The translations under genes were made by a program, and so were the position numbers. Shown here in pieces: positions 44,801-53,208 of a stretch of 64,000 bases of DNA (within the stretch, counting starts at the first letter, position 1; the number at the start of each line of letters is the position of its first letter). The DNA is from Prevotella sp. (GTDB lineage Bacteria > Bacteroidota > Bacteroidia > Bacteroidales > Bacteroidaceae). The notes beneath the pieces are model-generated. The model was not told the origin of the DNA, did no database searches, and was given only the letters and a program-made list of their open reading frames with translations. Location: NCBI GenBank assembly GCA_017449495.1, contig JAFTFO010000015.1:18289-82288 (forward strand). The letters are read 5' to 3'.

Positions 44801-47800
44801 CCGTCGATATATACTTCAGGACGGGCAGCGTCGACCGTCGCCTTATTAGCATCATTATATGTAAAGAGGGCGTCTACCGGCTCATACTTCGCCAGGTTAC
44901 CACCGCCATAGACGGCAGCTACATCGTAAGCGTTTGTATTCTTATCTGCTTTGTCAGCGATGTTTTCTCCTCCAATCTTTTGCGTGGCATAGACATAAAC
45001 CTGTACCTTACCCTTCGGTGTACCGTTCAGGTTGTTACAGCCGAAAACGCGACTCACAGCACAACCCTTAGCGTCTTCATCCATATCACCATTCACCTTC
45101 TTGATATTGTTCAGTTCCACCTTCACATCACCATACACCATAGCCTCAACGGGTGAGACATAACCAGTCTGATCTGCTGTGCCATATTCCTTTTGGCCCA
45201 AGCCACCACCGTAGGCATCACCACCAATGGTTCCGCCTGTCAGATTGACGATTGTCGTCTTGCTGGCAGAGGTCTTACCTGTGGCCCAGGTTTTATTTGT
45301 TTCATCCCAGTTACCGGTCTGCGTGCTGGCCAGAGCACCGCCGCCATAGACGTCATGGGTAATCTGTCCATCTGTCACGCTGACCTTTACGGCACCTCTG
45401 ACGTAACCGACTTCACCACCGCCAAAGACGGAGTTGTCGACTGTTCCGCCAGCAATGGTCACCTTGGTATCACCCCACACATGACCACTCTCACTACCGC
45501 CATAGACGGAGCCTTTGATTGTAGCCGTACCGCTAATGGTTAACTCTGTATTATTAGTGAAGATCACCCGGTCATAGTTAGGATATTCTGCGGGGTCTAC
45601 CACCTGACCACGACCGGCTGCAAACACCATGCCGTTCCCATTACCGTCGACGCCGACCTGGCCACCACTGATGGTCACCGTACATATACCTGTAGCATTA
45701 TCAGCCAAGACAGCAGGCACATAGTCGTTATCTTTATAGGGGTCATCATCGCCCTTGGTAGTTCTTGAATACCCACCGACGGAGCCCATGGCACCGCCAC
45801 CATAGATATTGCGTACCACATGACCACCGTCCATCGTAACCGTGGTATTACCACGCACAATACCTGACGTTTTGTTGAAGTAATTCTTGCCGTCTACGGT
45901 AAAGTAGTCCGTACCGCAGCCACCACCGTAGACATTGCCTCGGTTGGGGAACGCTACACCGCTCAAGCCATTGACTGCCGTACCTGATGCGATACCAATC
46001 GTACCACTATGAATGGCAACATTGGCATTGCCCAAGACATGACCGTTCTCACCACTGCCGTAGATGGAACCATTAATCTGAGGACCAGTCTCTGAACCTT
46101 GGATTCCAATGATCACATTTGCTGTATTGACCCAGGCCAACTTGTTGTTGGGGTCTTGACCATCCTTAGCCATCTGTACGTCACCACGAGATGAGCCGAA
46201 CACCATACCGTTCTCGTCACCATCGGTACCGATGGTGCCGCCAGTGATAGTAATCTCGGCAGTACCACCAGAAGTACAACTGCCCGGACTGCCATCGTCG
46301 CGAAGAGTAAAGTCCCCTACAGAACCGTAGGATCCACCACCATATACATTATGGTATATCGTCGGAGTGGTTGACTCTCCCTTCTCAATTGTAACAGAAG
46401 TATTACCCTTGACAAGACCGGCTCCTGCTTCTGACAGATTACCCTTACCACTACCATAGACGTTTCCAATCTTATCTCCACCTTTCTTTGTCACACGGTC
46501 GCCGACCTCACCACCGTTGATAGTGATCGTAGCATTGCCTTCTACGACGGCAACCTCTCCACCGCCATAGACGCTGCCATTCACATGACCACCACTCATG
46601 GTGATGGTTGTAGTCTTGGTCAAGCCAAATCGCAGGTCGTTGTTCGGACTACCCTTACCACCACCGTAGACATCACCGATGGTGAAATTGGATGAGGTTA
46701 ACGCACCACTTTCCGTGGTAGCACCGATGGTGCCGCCATCAATAGTGATATTGATATGGCCGTGAGTATCAGTTCCCTCATCGACTTGCATCTTACCATA
46801 TTTCTCTGTATTTGTAGCATCAGCGAAATTCGTTCCCACAGAAGCCAAGCGTCCACCTCCGAACACTGTGCCGAGCATGGTGCCGTTGTGAATGTTGACG
46901 CTCACATTACCTCCAACGACACCGGCGGTCAGGGCTGTTTCACTGAAACCACGACCACCGCCGAATACGTTTCCATCGACACCAGAGGTGCCTGTCGTAC
47001 CAATAATAACCTTCGAGTAGGGGTATTCTGTCGAACCAATGGTGATAGTGCCGCCAATGTTCGTCTCGACATTGCCAAGCACGTGACCGTCCTCACCACC
47101 ACCAAAGGTGGAACCGTAGATACGGGCATTGCCTGAGATATTGACTTGCGTACTGGCTACATTGGTCCACGTATTGAAGTTGATACGCTGATCACCCTTT
47201 CCGGCTCCATAGAGGCTACAGGTGACAGGATGACCCTGCATCTGGTCTAAAGTACGTGGCACACCCACAGTACCACCCGTCATGTTGATGGTGCAACTGC
47301 CAGTTACGTTGGTCAATTCGTTACCGCCATACACACTGGTCAGGATATGGCCGCCCGTAATATCCACTACGGTATTACGATATACCGCACCGGCAGAACT
47401 AAGCCAAAGTCCGTCTGAGTATCCGTTTACATCCACAGAACTTCCAGCCTCTTTGGGAGTCCAGTTAGGATTCTTTCTATATGGATAGTAACCACGGCCA
47501 CCACCGAACACATTACCATAGAAGGTATGACCGTCAGTCGCATAATCTGGTGTACCGTTTCCGTCTGAGTCTTTGTAAATATCATAAGGTTCATGGTCTC
47601 CCAAATAGTCCCAACTGTCACATTCCAAGTCGGTGCCCTCAGGTACTATATAGTCCTCTCCCCATACAGATGCATCATGACGGCCTCCTGTTGCATTCTT
47701 GCCACAACCAATCTGACCACCCGCAATCGTCACATGGGTATCCTCCCGCACATGACCGTTCTCACTGCCACCATAGACGGAGCCCTTTACGAGAGCGTTG

Positions 47801-50616
47801 CCATCGATTTTCACCTCGGTATCATTGGTCAATGCCAGCGTCTCAATAAAGGCTATATAAGCAGTCTCACCAGCAAAATATTCCCATTTACTGTGATTGT
47901 CACCTTCACGAATCATACGTGAAGGTTTATTCTCATCATCTGTATAAGCATAAACCAAAGGAAGAATACCCTTACCAGCGCCAAACACATGGCCTGCGTC
48001 ATCAGGTCCATCCTCTTTCTTCATCTGCATCGCAGAACTGGGACCGATCTCGGCATTGCCCTGAATCGTGACAGAACTATTTCCACCGCTTACTAACTCG
48101 TACGGCATTCCTACAGCCACTCCATGAGCCGCTGCTTCTGCCTCATCTTTGGCAACATTAAACCTGCCCACCGAAGCAATCTCGCCACCGCCATAGACGT
48201 TGTTTCTCACCTTGGCATTACCCTGAACGATGACTTTTGCATCGCCACGCACCAGAGCGGCATAGCCATGAGTACGTAAGCCCTTGCCTGCACCGAACAC
48301 ATCTTCTTTGATCTCTGGAGCGCTTGATTCTCCAGACGCAAGACCTATCATCACCTTCGTATCATGTTCCACTCGGCCAATCTGTCCTCCACCATAGACG
48401 GAACCAGTCACCGTACCGTTACCGATGACGACATTTGTACTGCCAATGCCTTGGTCGACGATTCCAACCATGGCTTTCTCGCACTCGAAGGTATCATCTT
48501 TTCCTTTACCACCGCCGAACACACTACCGCCGATCTTGACCTTAGCAGTACCCTCAGCCACAGCCTTATACACCTCTTCATCCTTATCATACTCCGCACA
48601 GATATTCACATGCGTATCACCAGTGACATCAGCCTCATTACCGCCGCCAAAGACATTGCCGGTGATGTTGGCACCCAGAACAGTCTGATCCTCACTCATT
48701 GTATAGCTACTTGTAGACTTATTGTAGCTCTCGTGCAATTGGACCGTAGTCTCTGTGCCGATATTCACCGTGGTGCTACCTTCGACTACAGCCTCGTTGC
48801 CACCGCCATAGACATCGCCAATTGTCCCCAGTTCGGACGAAGAACCCGTTGCCGTTCCTTTAATCATATTGATGTTCACCGTCGGATTGCCGTGTATCAT
48901 CGCATCCGAACCTAAGCCGCCACCAAACACTTTACCGATACGTGTGGCAGAAATGACATTCAGCACAGGATCAGCGTATGGGAACGAGTGAGTTGCATCA
49001 CTTGTAGGATTTGCTACTGGGGCTTTATAATTTTCATCGCTTGTATCTGTTATAGCATGCATTGCTGCCGTCCTTGGCAGATAGACAGGCTTGCCGACAG
49101 TATTGGTCTCTCCGCTGTCATAATAACCATAGATGGAATAAGCAGCCTCATTGCCACCAAGGTATAGCTCATCGATTTCAATAGGACGGCAACCTGTCTC
49201 CTCAATATTCACAATGATGTGACCAAGGATAGCACCACCCAGGTTGTTACCACCGAACACCTTGCCGAAGCTACCGCTGGTGATGGTCAGTTCCACATTG
49301 CCCTTCACATTGGCTTCGTCGGCACCACCATATAGTTCTGCGGTCTTGGCCTCAGGCATACAACCCATGACCAGTATCACATCGCCTTCGATGTCGGCAT
49401 ACTTACCGGCACCCACCACCTTATCTACTCTCAAAGCGCAACAATAGCCTGCGTCACCGTCAGATAAGGGGTTCGTCGTCAAGTTGATGCTGCCCTTGAT
49501 GACACCTTTCATGTTACTGCCGCCATATGCCTCATGAATAAGACCAGCCTGAAGCAGGGTATTGGGAATACCTGTACCATAGGTCACTAAATCTCCGTTG
49601 CTATTCTTATATTGTCCCACGTCGGCACCGGGGTTGGCTGAACCATCACTCAAGTTATCCTTTCCGTTGCCACCACCATAGACATATCCAATTTCGTAGG
49701 CACCCAATATTTCCACGTTCGATTCAGGAACAGAAGCAGCATTGCCACCGCCATAGACCGTTTCTATGCTCGTCAGCTCACAGCCTTCGATGATAACCTG
49801 TGTCTTGGCCCCATTGGTGGTGGTCGTCGTGGAAGTGTTTGGTGTCATTGGCACATATGCCGCCTCATTACCACCGCCATATACGGCCTTCACATCGTAA
49901 GCGCCCGTAACAGTCTCAGCACTTGTGTTGCGTACATTTGTCTTTATATTTTCCGTCGCTGCGCTCTGAGTAGCATACACATGTACTTCCACATTTCCTT
50001 TAGGGGTACCGTTCACATTGTTACAGCCAAAGATGTTGCCTCCAACGATACAGCCTTTGGCTGTCTCAGCAATAGAACTGTATACGTCTCCAGACTTTGT
50101 TCCATTCAGAACGACCATCACATCACCATAGACCAACGGCACCTTTTCTTCAACGCCAGCAACAGCCTGGGTCTTAATCGTTGTAGTTGTTACAAAGCCA
50201 TCTTGGCCTTCAGTCAATCCATGTTCTGAATTGTAAGCATCGGCTTCTTCTTGACTATAATAAACAGCAGCCGTTCCTTCCTTAGCTAACTGTCCCAGTC
50301 CGCCACCATAGGCATTGCCTCCTATCGTACCGCCCGTCAAGTTAACAGTAGTTGTATTAGCAGTCGTCGATGAGATTGCCTCGCTATCTGTGTCATAGCC
50401 TGTAACATTGTTGATATTGGTGTCTGCAAAGGCGCCACCGCCATAGACATCTCCAGTCACTGTACCGGCACTCATGTTTACCGTCACATTGCCGCCGACG
50501 GTTGCCAGATTGCCGCCACCGAAGACGGAGCCGTTAACCGTGACCTGGCCCATTGCCACACCATTCACCAGCAGCATCGCCGCCATAAGCACTGATTTCA
50601 GTCTGTTTCCGTTCAT
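38791..50616 (-). CDS. Giant YGGG-repeat surface protein
   Basis: ATG 50616 (MNGNRLKSVLMAAMLLVNGVAMGQ) gives a typical signal peptide; the in-frame ATG at 50679 does not. The product is about 3,941 residues. It consists almost entirely of units of the form (V/I)xGxTxVNI...GxVxGxVYGGG, suggesting a long beta-solenoid on the cell surface. A long-range period is also visible: the landmark GC(N/A)N(N/L)NGTPKG block occurs near 50,020, 45,030 and 40,090, so units of about 1,650 residues (4.95 kb) are repeated about 2.3 times. No C-terminal sorting domain is visible, and the end lies in a simple repeat, so the protein may be truncated. Confidence 0.85.
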   Translation of the reverse strand: MNGNRLKSVLMAAMLLVNGVAMGQVTVNGSVFGGGNLATVGGNVTVNMSAGTVTGDVYGGGAFADTNINNVTGYDTDSEAISSTTANTTTVNLTGGTIGGNAYGGGLGQLAKEGTAAVYYSQEEADAYNSEHGLTEGQDGFVTTTTIKTQAVAGVEEKVPLVYGDVMVVLNGTKSGDVYSSIAETAKGCIVGGNIFGCNNVNGTPKGNVEVHVYATQSAATENIKTNVRNTSAETVTGAYDVKAVYGGGNEAAYVPMTPNTSTTTTTNGAKTQVIIEGCELTSIETVYGGGNAASVPESNVEILGAYEIGYVYGGGNGKDNLSDGSANPGADVGQYKNSNGDLVTYGTGIPNTLLQAGLIHEAYGGSNMKGVIKGSINLTTNPLSDGDAGYCCALRVDKVVGAGKYADIEGDVILVMGCMPEAKTAELYGGADEANVKGNVELTITSGSFGKVFGGNNLGGAILGHIIVNIEETGCRPIEIDELYLGGNEAAYSIYGYYDSGETNTVGKPVYLPRTAAMHAITDTSDENYKAPVANPTSDATHSFPYADPVLNVISATRIGKVFGGGLGSDAMIHGNPTVNINMIKGTATGSSSELGTIGDVYGGGNEAVVEGSTTVNIGTETTVQLHESYNKSTSSYTMSEDQTVLGANITGNVFGGGNEADVTGDTHVNICAEYDKDEEVYKAVAEGTAKVKIGGSVFGGGKGKDDTFECEKAMVGIVDQGIGSTNVVIGNGTVTGSVYGGGQIGRVEHDTKVMIGLASGESSAPEIKEDVFGAGKGLRTHGYAALVRGDAKVIVQGNAKVRNNVYGGGEIASVGRFNVAKDEAEAAAHGVAVGMPYELVSGGNSSVTIQGNAEIGPSSAMQMKKEDGPDDAGHVFGAGKGILPLVYAYTDDENKPSRMIREGDNHSKWEYFAGETAYIAFIETLALTNDTEVKIDGNALVKGSVYGGSENGHVREDTHVTIAGGQIGCGKNATGGRHDASVWGEDYIVPEGTDLECDSWDYLGDHEPYDIYKDSDGNGTPDYATDGHTFYGNVFGGGRGYYPYRKNPNWTPKEAGSSVDVNGYSDGLWLSSAGAVYRNTVVDITGGHILTSVYGGNELTNVTGSCTINMTGGTVGVPRTLDQMQGHPVTCSLYGAGKGDQRINFNTWTNVASTQVNISGNARIYGSTFGGGEDGHVLGNVETNIGGTITIGSTEYPYSKVIIGTTGTSGVDGNVFGGGRGFSETALTAGVVGGNVSVNIHNGTMLGTVFGGGRLASVGTNFADATNTEKYGKMQVDEGTDTHGHINITIDGGTIGATTESGALTSSNFTIGDVYGGGKGSPNNDLRFGLTKTTTITMSGGHVNGSVYGGGEVAVVEGNATITINGGEVGDRVTKKGGDKIGNVYGSGKGNLSEAGAGLVKGNTSVTIEKGESTTPTIYHNVYGGGSYGSVGDFTLRDDGSPGSCTSGGTAEITITGGTIGTDGDENGMVFGSSRGDVQMAKDGQDPNNKLAWVNTANVIIGIQGSETGPQINGSIYGSGENGHVLGNANVAIHSGTIGIASGTAVNGLSGVAFPNRGNVYGGGCGTDYFTVDGKNYFNKTSGIVRGNTTVTMDGGHVVRNIYGGGAMGSVGGYSRTTKGDDDPYKDNDYVPAVLADNATGICTVTISGGQVGVDGNGNGMVFAAGRGQVVDPAEYPNYDRVIFTNNTELTISGTATIKGSVYGGSESGHVWGDTKVTIAGGTVDNSVFGGGEVGYVRGAVKVSVTDGQITHDVYGGGALASTQTGNWDETNKTWATGKTSASKTTIVNLTGGTIGGDAYGGGLGQKEYGTADQTGYVSPVEAMVYGDVKVELNNIKKVNGDMDEDAKGCAVSRVFGCNNLNGTPKGKVQVYVYATQKIGGENIADKADKNTNAYDVAAVYGGGNLAKYEPVDALFTYNDANKATVDAARPEVYIDGCGLTSIKQVYGGGNAAPVPATYVEINRVYEIDEAFGGGNGYDDYSLQEGGSTVWYQNPGANVGYYTYADYPKTSGQGSGTQADPYEAVQWEDYNDEGGANKDKRLAATDIQFGSGIATLVVKGGTVHTSYGGSNSKGNVRAKLSSTYSAMYDDCPMEVTTSYGGGKNAYSDADAEVSADCAKGVTEMFGGAKDADFNGNISLTITNGSSLERVFGGNNTSGAVNGSITVTIKEGGCEPIRIGSLYAGGYLADYSVYGYNADKTVKESGTRLYADPRINVISATYIGNIFGGGYQAKLVGNPHINVNMEPGRILAKFNPTVGDHEDYSHQAYKVESIEEGTGDGILPVGTIGNIYGGGNLADIVGNTYVEIGTGKWVKLDAEGNEVEETLTRNAAKITGNVFGGGKGEADEFTCAKAMVGVDGDGVDHPNGGTNVIIGNGTIGGNVYGGGEIGRVEKNTVVTIGLAADDVPEGLTSLPVIAGSVFGGGKGKETHGYAALVRGNPAVTIQGKAKVKGNVYGGGEIASVARYQVVNGVPVALAQVKEGQHSGYCTVIVKDNAEIGPDGMKMYHPEITDGTDKPDDWGHVFGAGKGILPENYTYADNENRPKRMMAYDSEKYNTSNSAYWEYSDTEHENVWEYFPNRDKYIEFIQTLALATHTDVTIEGNAFVKGSVYGGSENGLVQYDTDVKIKGNCQIGEGEGANGRYSDGDWASTSLAGCAHWEYDPSSGAPYDPYAKYLKDGKYYYDEGCTEYAEGGSYIAKDGHTYYGNVFGGGSGSVPYFDNTLGRSVYLNSAGTVKGNTKVTISGGHILTSVYGGCEATNVLGTAKVTMTGGTIGVPRTEDEIQAHPVICNLFGAGKGDQRIFFNKDTNVENAEVSVSGTAKIYGSVFGGGEDGHVMKNSTVTIGDGANIGTLGYSGFDGNVFGGGRGFGGDALTAGNVGGDVEVNITGGTMLGSVYGGGRLASVGYGLYLVDEVVDNEKPYGVMREDGKDDNGNSVGGFTRGHVKVNVSGGIIGNDVESTDTHTKGGNVFGGSMGRLTLLNGDINPIWPKLAKVKSTEVKISGDAVIKNNVYGGGELGTVHTTSKVSVEGGTVNGDLFGGGYGSDDYTTKTTYDGVDYIPMQLAGRVDGTTTVEVKDGSVKENVYGGGEMASVGTYTVTTDMRTFTWGDPYNNTGVCDVTVTGGKIGTEGSSDKGHVFGAGKGLSNTFWCEAAIVYGTNVNISGGTVNGNVYGGGEVGRVETDTEVKVDGNAEVKGNVFGAGAGLETHGYSALVRGDTKVTVEGTAQVGHSVYGGGEIASVGKYGLDTNNEPSILLGGGICDVNVQGNAKIGENVFGAGKGVTPHFDKENTDHSLRSRRMTVYTNTTDFPAGKENETWEYYKPGSSFVWDYFVDEPTYSTYLETLALATHPDVTIDGSATVKGSVFGGGELGLTKGSVVVNIKGGTVEEDVYGGGSLANTNTTSTVGHTNADGTVETETVHPTTTVNLLGGTIRNAYGGGLGRMADATNNITAIEALVYGDVNVNLNGTTTITTAATGNKTYTPSPNDPTKKGCVVKGNVFGANNVNGTPKGHVLVYVHGTQNENTSAINAKVDDSYDVAKVFGGGNQADYVPTSDEEYAEVIIEGCDLTSIEEVYGGGYGAATPATNVLIKGTEIIDNVFGGGYGAGADNPGANIGYKTGTTEEYGTGKTSVRLMAGNVNNVYGGSNTLGNVRGGTSVRNVANTSDPGCCDKLDVGNVYGGGKEAVMEGGAEIVLGCMPNDWIEEIYAGSREANVGNDVSLTLTSGKFGRVFGGNMSSGTIDGSITVNIEENPECETPLVIGELYGGGNEAPYTIPDSFGADYPSPRVNVRSFTSIGNIYGGGYGRTATVTGNPTVNINEVIVDEGRADDYDVKATTETVPENLSWVKDIILPHKAGKMGVINNVFGGGNAAKVVGNTYVNIGTTTEEDFESERLPNGTVPKRPVVGADIRGNVYGGGNAADVTGKTNVVIGEKIDN

Positions 50617-50659
50617 CACGATATGTCTGTATTTCTTATTCTTGAGTCGTATCTTTATA

Positions 50660-50959
50660 TTATTTGTATATCTCCTCACTCACGGCGCGGATGTTCATAC
50701 CCGTGTGCTCGTCTTCTTCGTAGTCAGTAAGCATCTGGGCTATCTCCTCGGGGTGGAAGGTCATGTCGATGTTGAAGTCTGCAGAACGCCGCCAAATCAT
50801 ATAGAGCGTTGTTGTCTTGCCATATTGCCGTGCACGGTTGATGGTGAAATACTCGCCAGCATCAATCAGGCCTTCCACAGCCTCAAAACGCTTCTTCGAG
50901 TTCACCATATAATGCCTTTCTGGGTTGCAACTGCCTGTTATATTGAACTTCTTCCTCAT
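50660..50959 (-). pseudogene. Truncated, internally deleted AAA-type ATPase remnant
   Basis: The 99-residue frame starts MRKKFNITGSCNPERHYMV and keeps the P-loop-like INRARQYGKTTTL. It then jumps from IWRR to DFNIDMTFHPEEIAQMLTDYEEDEHTGM, a region that in the AAA-ATPase family lies over a hundred residues further on. It stops right after VSEEIYK, where relatives continue YTSGYPFLVSRLC. The P-loop is present but the rest of the ATPase is not, so it is probably non-functional. It lies between the tail-bearing KilA-N gene and the giant gene. Confidence 0.75.
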
Positions 50960-51018
50960 TGCCTTCTCTTGTTCTTTATCTTGAATTCTCTATTCTTACT
51001 TTCCAATTCTTATATTCT

Positions 51019-51066
51019 TCACTGCTCAATATTCACCGTCGTGCTGCCACTGACAGGGCCATCGTC
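51019..51066. repeat. Tail repeat E (KilA-N gene 3' end)
   Basis: The coding sense GTCAGTGGCAGCACGACGG... is followed by AATATTGAGCAGTGA and then AGAATATAAGAATTGGAA after the stop. The last two parts are shared almost exactly with the YhcG gene end at 51926. Confidence 0.85.
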
Positions 51067-51888
51067 GCTGCCACCAAAGAGACTTCTATTGCTGTCATCG
51101 TTGAGCACTTTCATTTGCTGGATGGCTATCTGGTTGAGTTTCACAAGTCGCTCACCCTGAGGAACGCCGTCATTGATAAGCACAGCATTGATGTTCTCCA
51201 TATTAGAGAGGCATATCAGTTCGTTAATGGTGGCATAATCACGAATATTACCCTTCAGTTCTGGGTTGGCATCCCTCCACTGTTTAGCAGTCATGCCGAA
51301 CATAGCAACGTTCAGCACATCAGCCTCCTCGGCATAGATAATACTGGCCTGCGCCTTGGTCACTTCTGCTGGTACGAGGTTCTGCTTGATGGCGTCGGTA
51401 TGTATGCGGTAGTTGATCTTAGACAGCTCGCGCTTGGCCGACCATCCAAGTTGTTTTTGCTCCTCAGCCTTCAGCCGCTGGAACTCCATAACCAAGTAGA
51501 GTTCAAACTCTACAGACACCCAGTTAGCAAACTTAAAGGCGATATCTGTTATGGCATAAGTTCCACCATTACGACCCGTAGTAGATGTAATTCCAATAGC
51601 CGATGTCAATTCCACCCATCTTGAAGGACTCATTGTGAAGGAGTTACTACCTGCCTCTGTCAAAAGGGGGTCGAATTCGACCCCGTTAAATTGGGGGTTA
51701 TGCAGTCTCTCCCAAAGCCCCAGATACTCCAGGGTGTTCTTCTGACGCATCCAGTTCTTGACAACATCCTTAGGCTCTGCAGCATTTCTCTGCTTGGCTA
51801 TGTCTGTGATGCAGAGGTAGTCTGTGCCATTGACCTTCATCGTCCTTATACTCATGTCCTTGACTATTATCTCACCTTTCTTTGCCAT
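51019..51888 (-). CDS. KilA-N domain protein with a GSTTVNIEQ tail
   Basis: The 289-residue protein has an N-terminal KilA-N DNA-binding domain (DYLCITDIAKQRNAAEPKDVVKNWMRQKNTLEYLGLWE, about 20-120). A helical C-terminal domain (NINAVLINDGVPQGERLVKLNQIAIQQMKVL, about 235-265) is common in Bacteroidales relatives. Relatives would be expected to end soon after MKVLNDD. Here the frame continues GGSDDGPVSGSTTVNIEQ, which matches the repeat vocabulary of the neighbouring giant proteins. The role is unknown; the family is frequent in mobile and phage-like DNA. Confidence 0.85.
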   Translation of the reverse strand: MAKKGEIIVKDMSIRTMKVNGTDYLCITDIAKQRNAAEPKDVVKNWMRQKNTLEYLGLWERLHNPQFNGVEFDPLLTEAGSNSFTMSPSRWVELTSAIGITSTTGRNGGTYAITDIAFKFANWVSVEFELYLVMEFQRLKAEEQKQLGWSAKRELSKINYRIHTDAIKQNLVPAEVTKAQASIIYAEEADVLNVAMFGMTAKQWRDANPELKGNIRDYATINELICLSNMENINAVLINDGVPQGERLVKLNQIAIQQMKVLNDDSNRSLFGGSDDGPVSGSTTVNIEQ

Positions 51889-51925
51889 ATCTTGTTCTTA
51901 TTCCACATTCCAATTCTTATATTCT

Positions 51926-51970
51926 TCACTGCTCTATATTCACCGTCGTGCTGCCTTCTACATTACCCTG
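51926..51970. repeat. Tail repeat D (YhcG gene 3' end)
   Basis: The coding sense GAAGGCAGCACGACGGTGAA is followed by TATAGAGCAGTGA and AGAATATAAGAATTGGAA beyond the stop. Confidence 0.85.
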
Positions 51971-53125
51971 GTCACCATTCACTATGGAGTTGCTCTCAAA
52001 TTCCGCCTCAATATCCTCGATACTTGGCAGCGTAGAACGCAAGTCATGAGGCAAAGCCTGACCAAGTTCATAGTCGGAGATACCTATTGGCTTGCAGATG
52101 TCCCTTAATGCGTATTCTGCCTTAATCTTATCCTTAGTTTTGCATAGCAATAACCCAATGGTCTTATTATCACCTTCGCGACAGAGGATATCATCTACAG
52201 CAGAGCAATAGAAGTTGAGTTTTCCGATGTATTCCGGTTTAAACTCAGTATCCTTCAGTTCTATCACCATGTAACGGTGCATGAAGGCATTATACATCAG
52301 CAAATCTATATAATAATCGTCGCCAGAAACAGATATATGGTACTGACGGCCCATAAAGCCAAATCCTGCTCCCATTTCAACGAGGAACTGCTGGACATGC
52401 TTTACTAAACCAATCTCCACGTCACGCTCATTGTATTCGTCCGTAAAAGTGAGCATGTCAAAGATATAAGGATCTTTAAGCAATGATTTTACACCTTCGG
52501 CCTCAGTTGTTGGCAAAGTCGCATCAAAGTTGTTGGCTAATGCACCATGTTTACCATAGAGGTCAAGCTTAATTGCTTCAGCAAGGTAATCTTTGCTCCA
52601 ATGAGAAGTAAGACACTGTATCATGTACCAATAGCGAGCCTTAATATCTTTCACACGTTGCATAAGAATTACATTATGCGTCCAATGGATATGCCGGATT
52701 GGCAACGAGAAATTGTATTCCGGTAATTGTGCAACCGCCGGTTGCACAATTGTATTATTATGCAATTGAGTTGTCAAACCTGAATTATCTTGCAATTTTG
52801 CAACTGCCGGTTGCACAACCGCCTTTGTCATTGTCAATTCTTGGTTATATTCCAAGAAAAACTCAATCATACATCTGAGATTCCTGACAGAGAATCCTTT
52901 CTCACGCGGATATTCATTCTTCATGTCTTGTGACAGCCGGACAAGCGTACCCTTTCCCCATCCTTCTGCCTGCTGGGCAGAATATAGCATTTTCCCCAGA
53001 TCCCAATACATCCGAAGCAATTCCTCATTGGCAGCATAGATCGCTCTTTGCTGTGCCAACTCTACACGTCTTCTCACTTGTTTGAGCAACATGGAGTAGT
53101 TTAATATGCCATTCTCTATATCCAT
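51926..53125 (-). CDS. YhcG/DUF1016 PD-(D/E)XK nuclease family protein with a GSTTVNIEQ tail
   Basis: The 399-residue protein has the DUF1016 N-terminal helical region (LLRMYWDLGKMLYSAQQAEGWGKGTLVRLSQDM...FSVRNLRCMIEFF). A C-terminal nuclease-like domain follows (GFGFMGRQYHISVSGDDYYIDLLMYN and YMVIELKDTEFKPEYIGKLNFY, with the D...ExK core). Residues about 100-135 contain a doubled VVQPAVAKL/IVQPAVAQL segment encoded by near-palindromic DNA (52725-52751 and 52799-52815). The family end SIEDIEAEFESN is extended by GDQGNVEGSTTVNIEQ. Restriction or recombination roles have been proposed for the family; none is shown here. Confidence 0.85.
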   Translation of the reverse strand: MDIENGILNYSMLLKQVRRRVELAQQRAIYAANEELLRMYWDLGKMLYSAQQAEGWGKGTLVRLSQDMKNEYPREKGFSVRNLRCMIEFFLEYNQELTMTKAVVQPAVAKLQDNSGLTTQLHNNTIVQPAVAQLPEYNFSLPIRHIHWTHNVILMQRVKDIKARYWYMIQCLTSHWSKDYLAEAIKLDLYGKHGALANNFDATLPTTEAEGVKSLLKDPYIFDMLTFTDEYNERDVEIGLVKHVQQFLVEMGAGFGFMGRQYHISVSGDDYYIDLLMYNAFMHRYMVIELKDTEFKPEYIGKLNFYCSAVDDILCREGDNKTIGLLLCKTKDKIKAEYALRDICKPIGISDYELGQALPHDLRSTLPSIEDIEAEFESNSIVNGDQGNVEGSTTVNIEQ

Positions 53126-53149
53126 AGTTTTTATATCTTTCTACATTCT

Positions 53150-53208
53150 TCACTCCTCGATATTCACCGTGGTGCTGCCGCTGACGGCGCCTTCATTGCC
53201 ACCGCCAT
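53150..53208. repeat. Tail repeat C (native-looking 3' end of the 1.8k-residue gene)
   Basis: The coding sense reads GGCGGTGGCAATGAAGGCGC... to GGCAGCACCACGGTGAATAT and the stop, then AGAATGTAGAAAG. Here the tail is a natural continuation of the YGGG repeats, so it is the likely source of the tails on the neighbouring unrelated genes. Confidence 0.75.
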
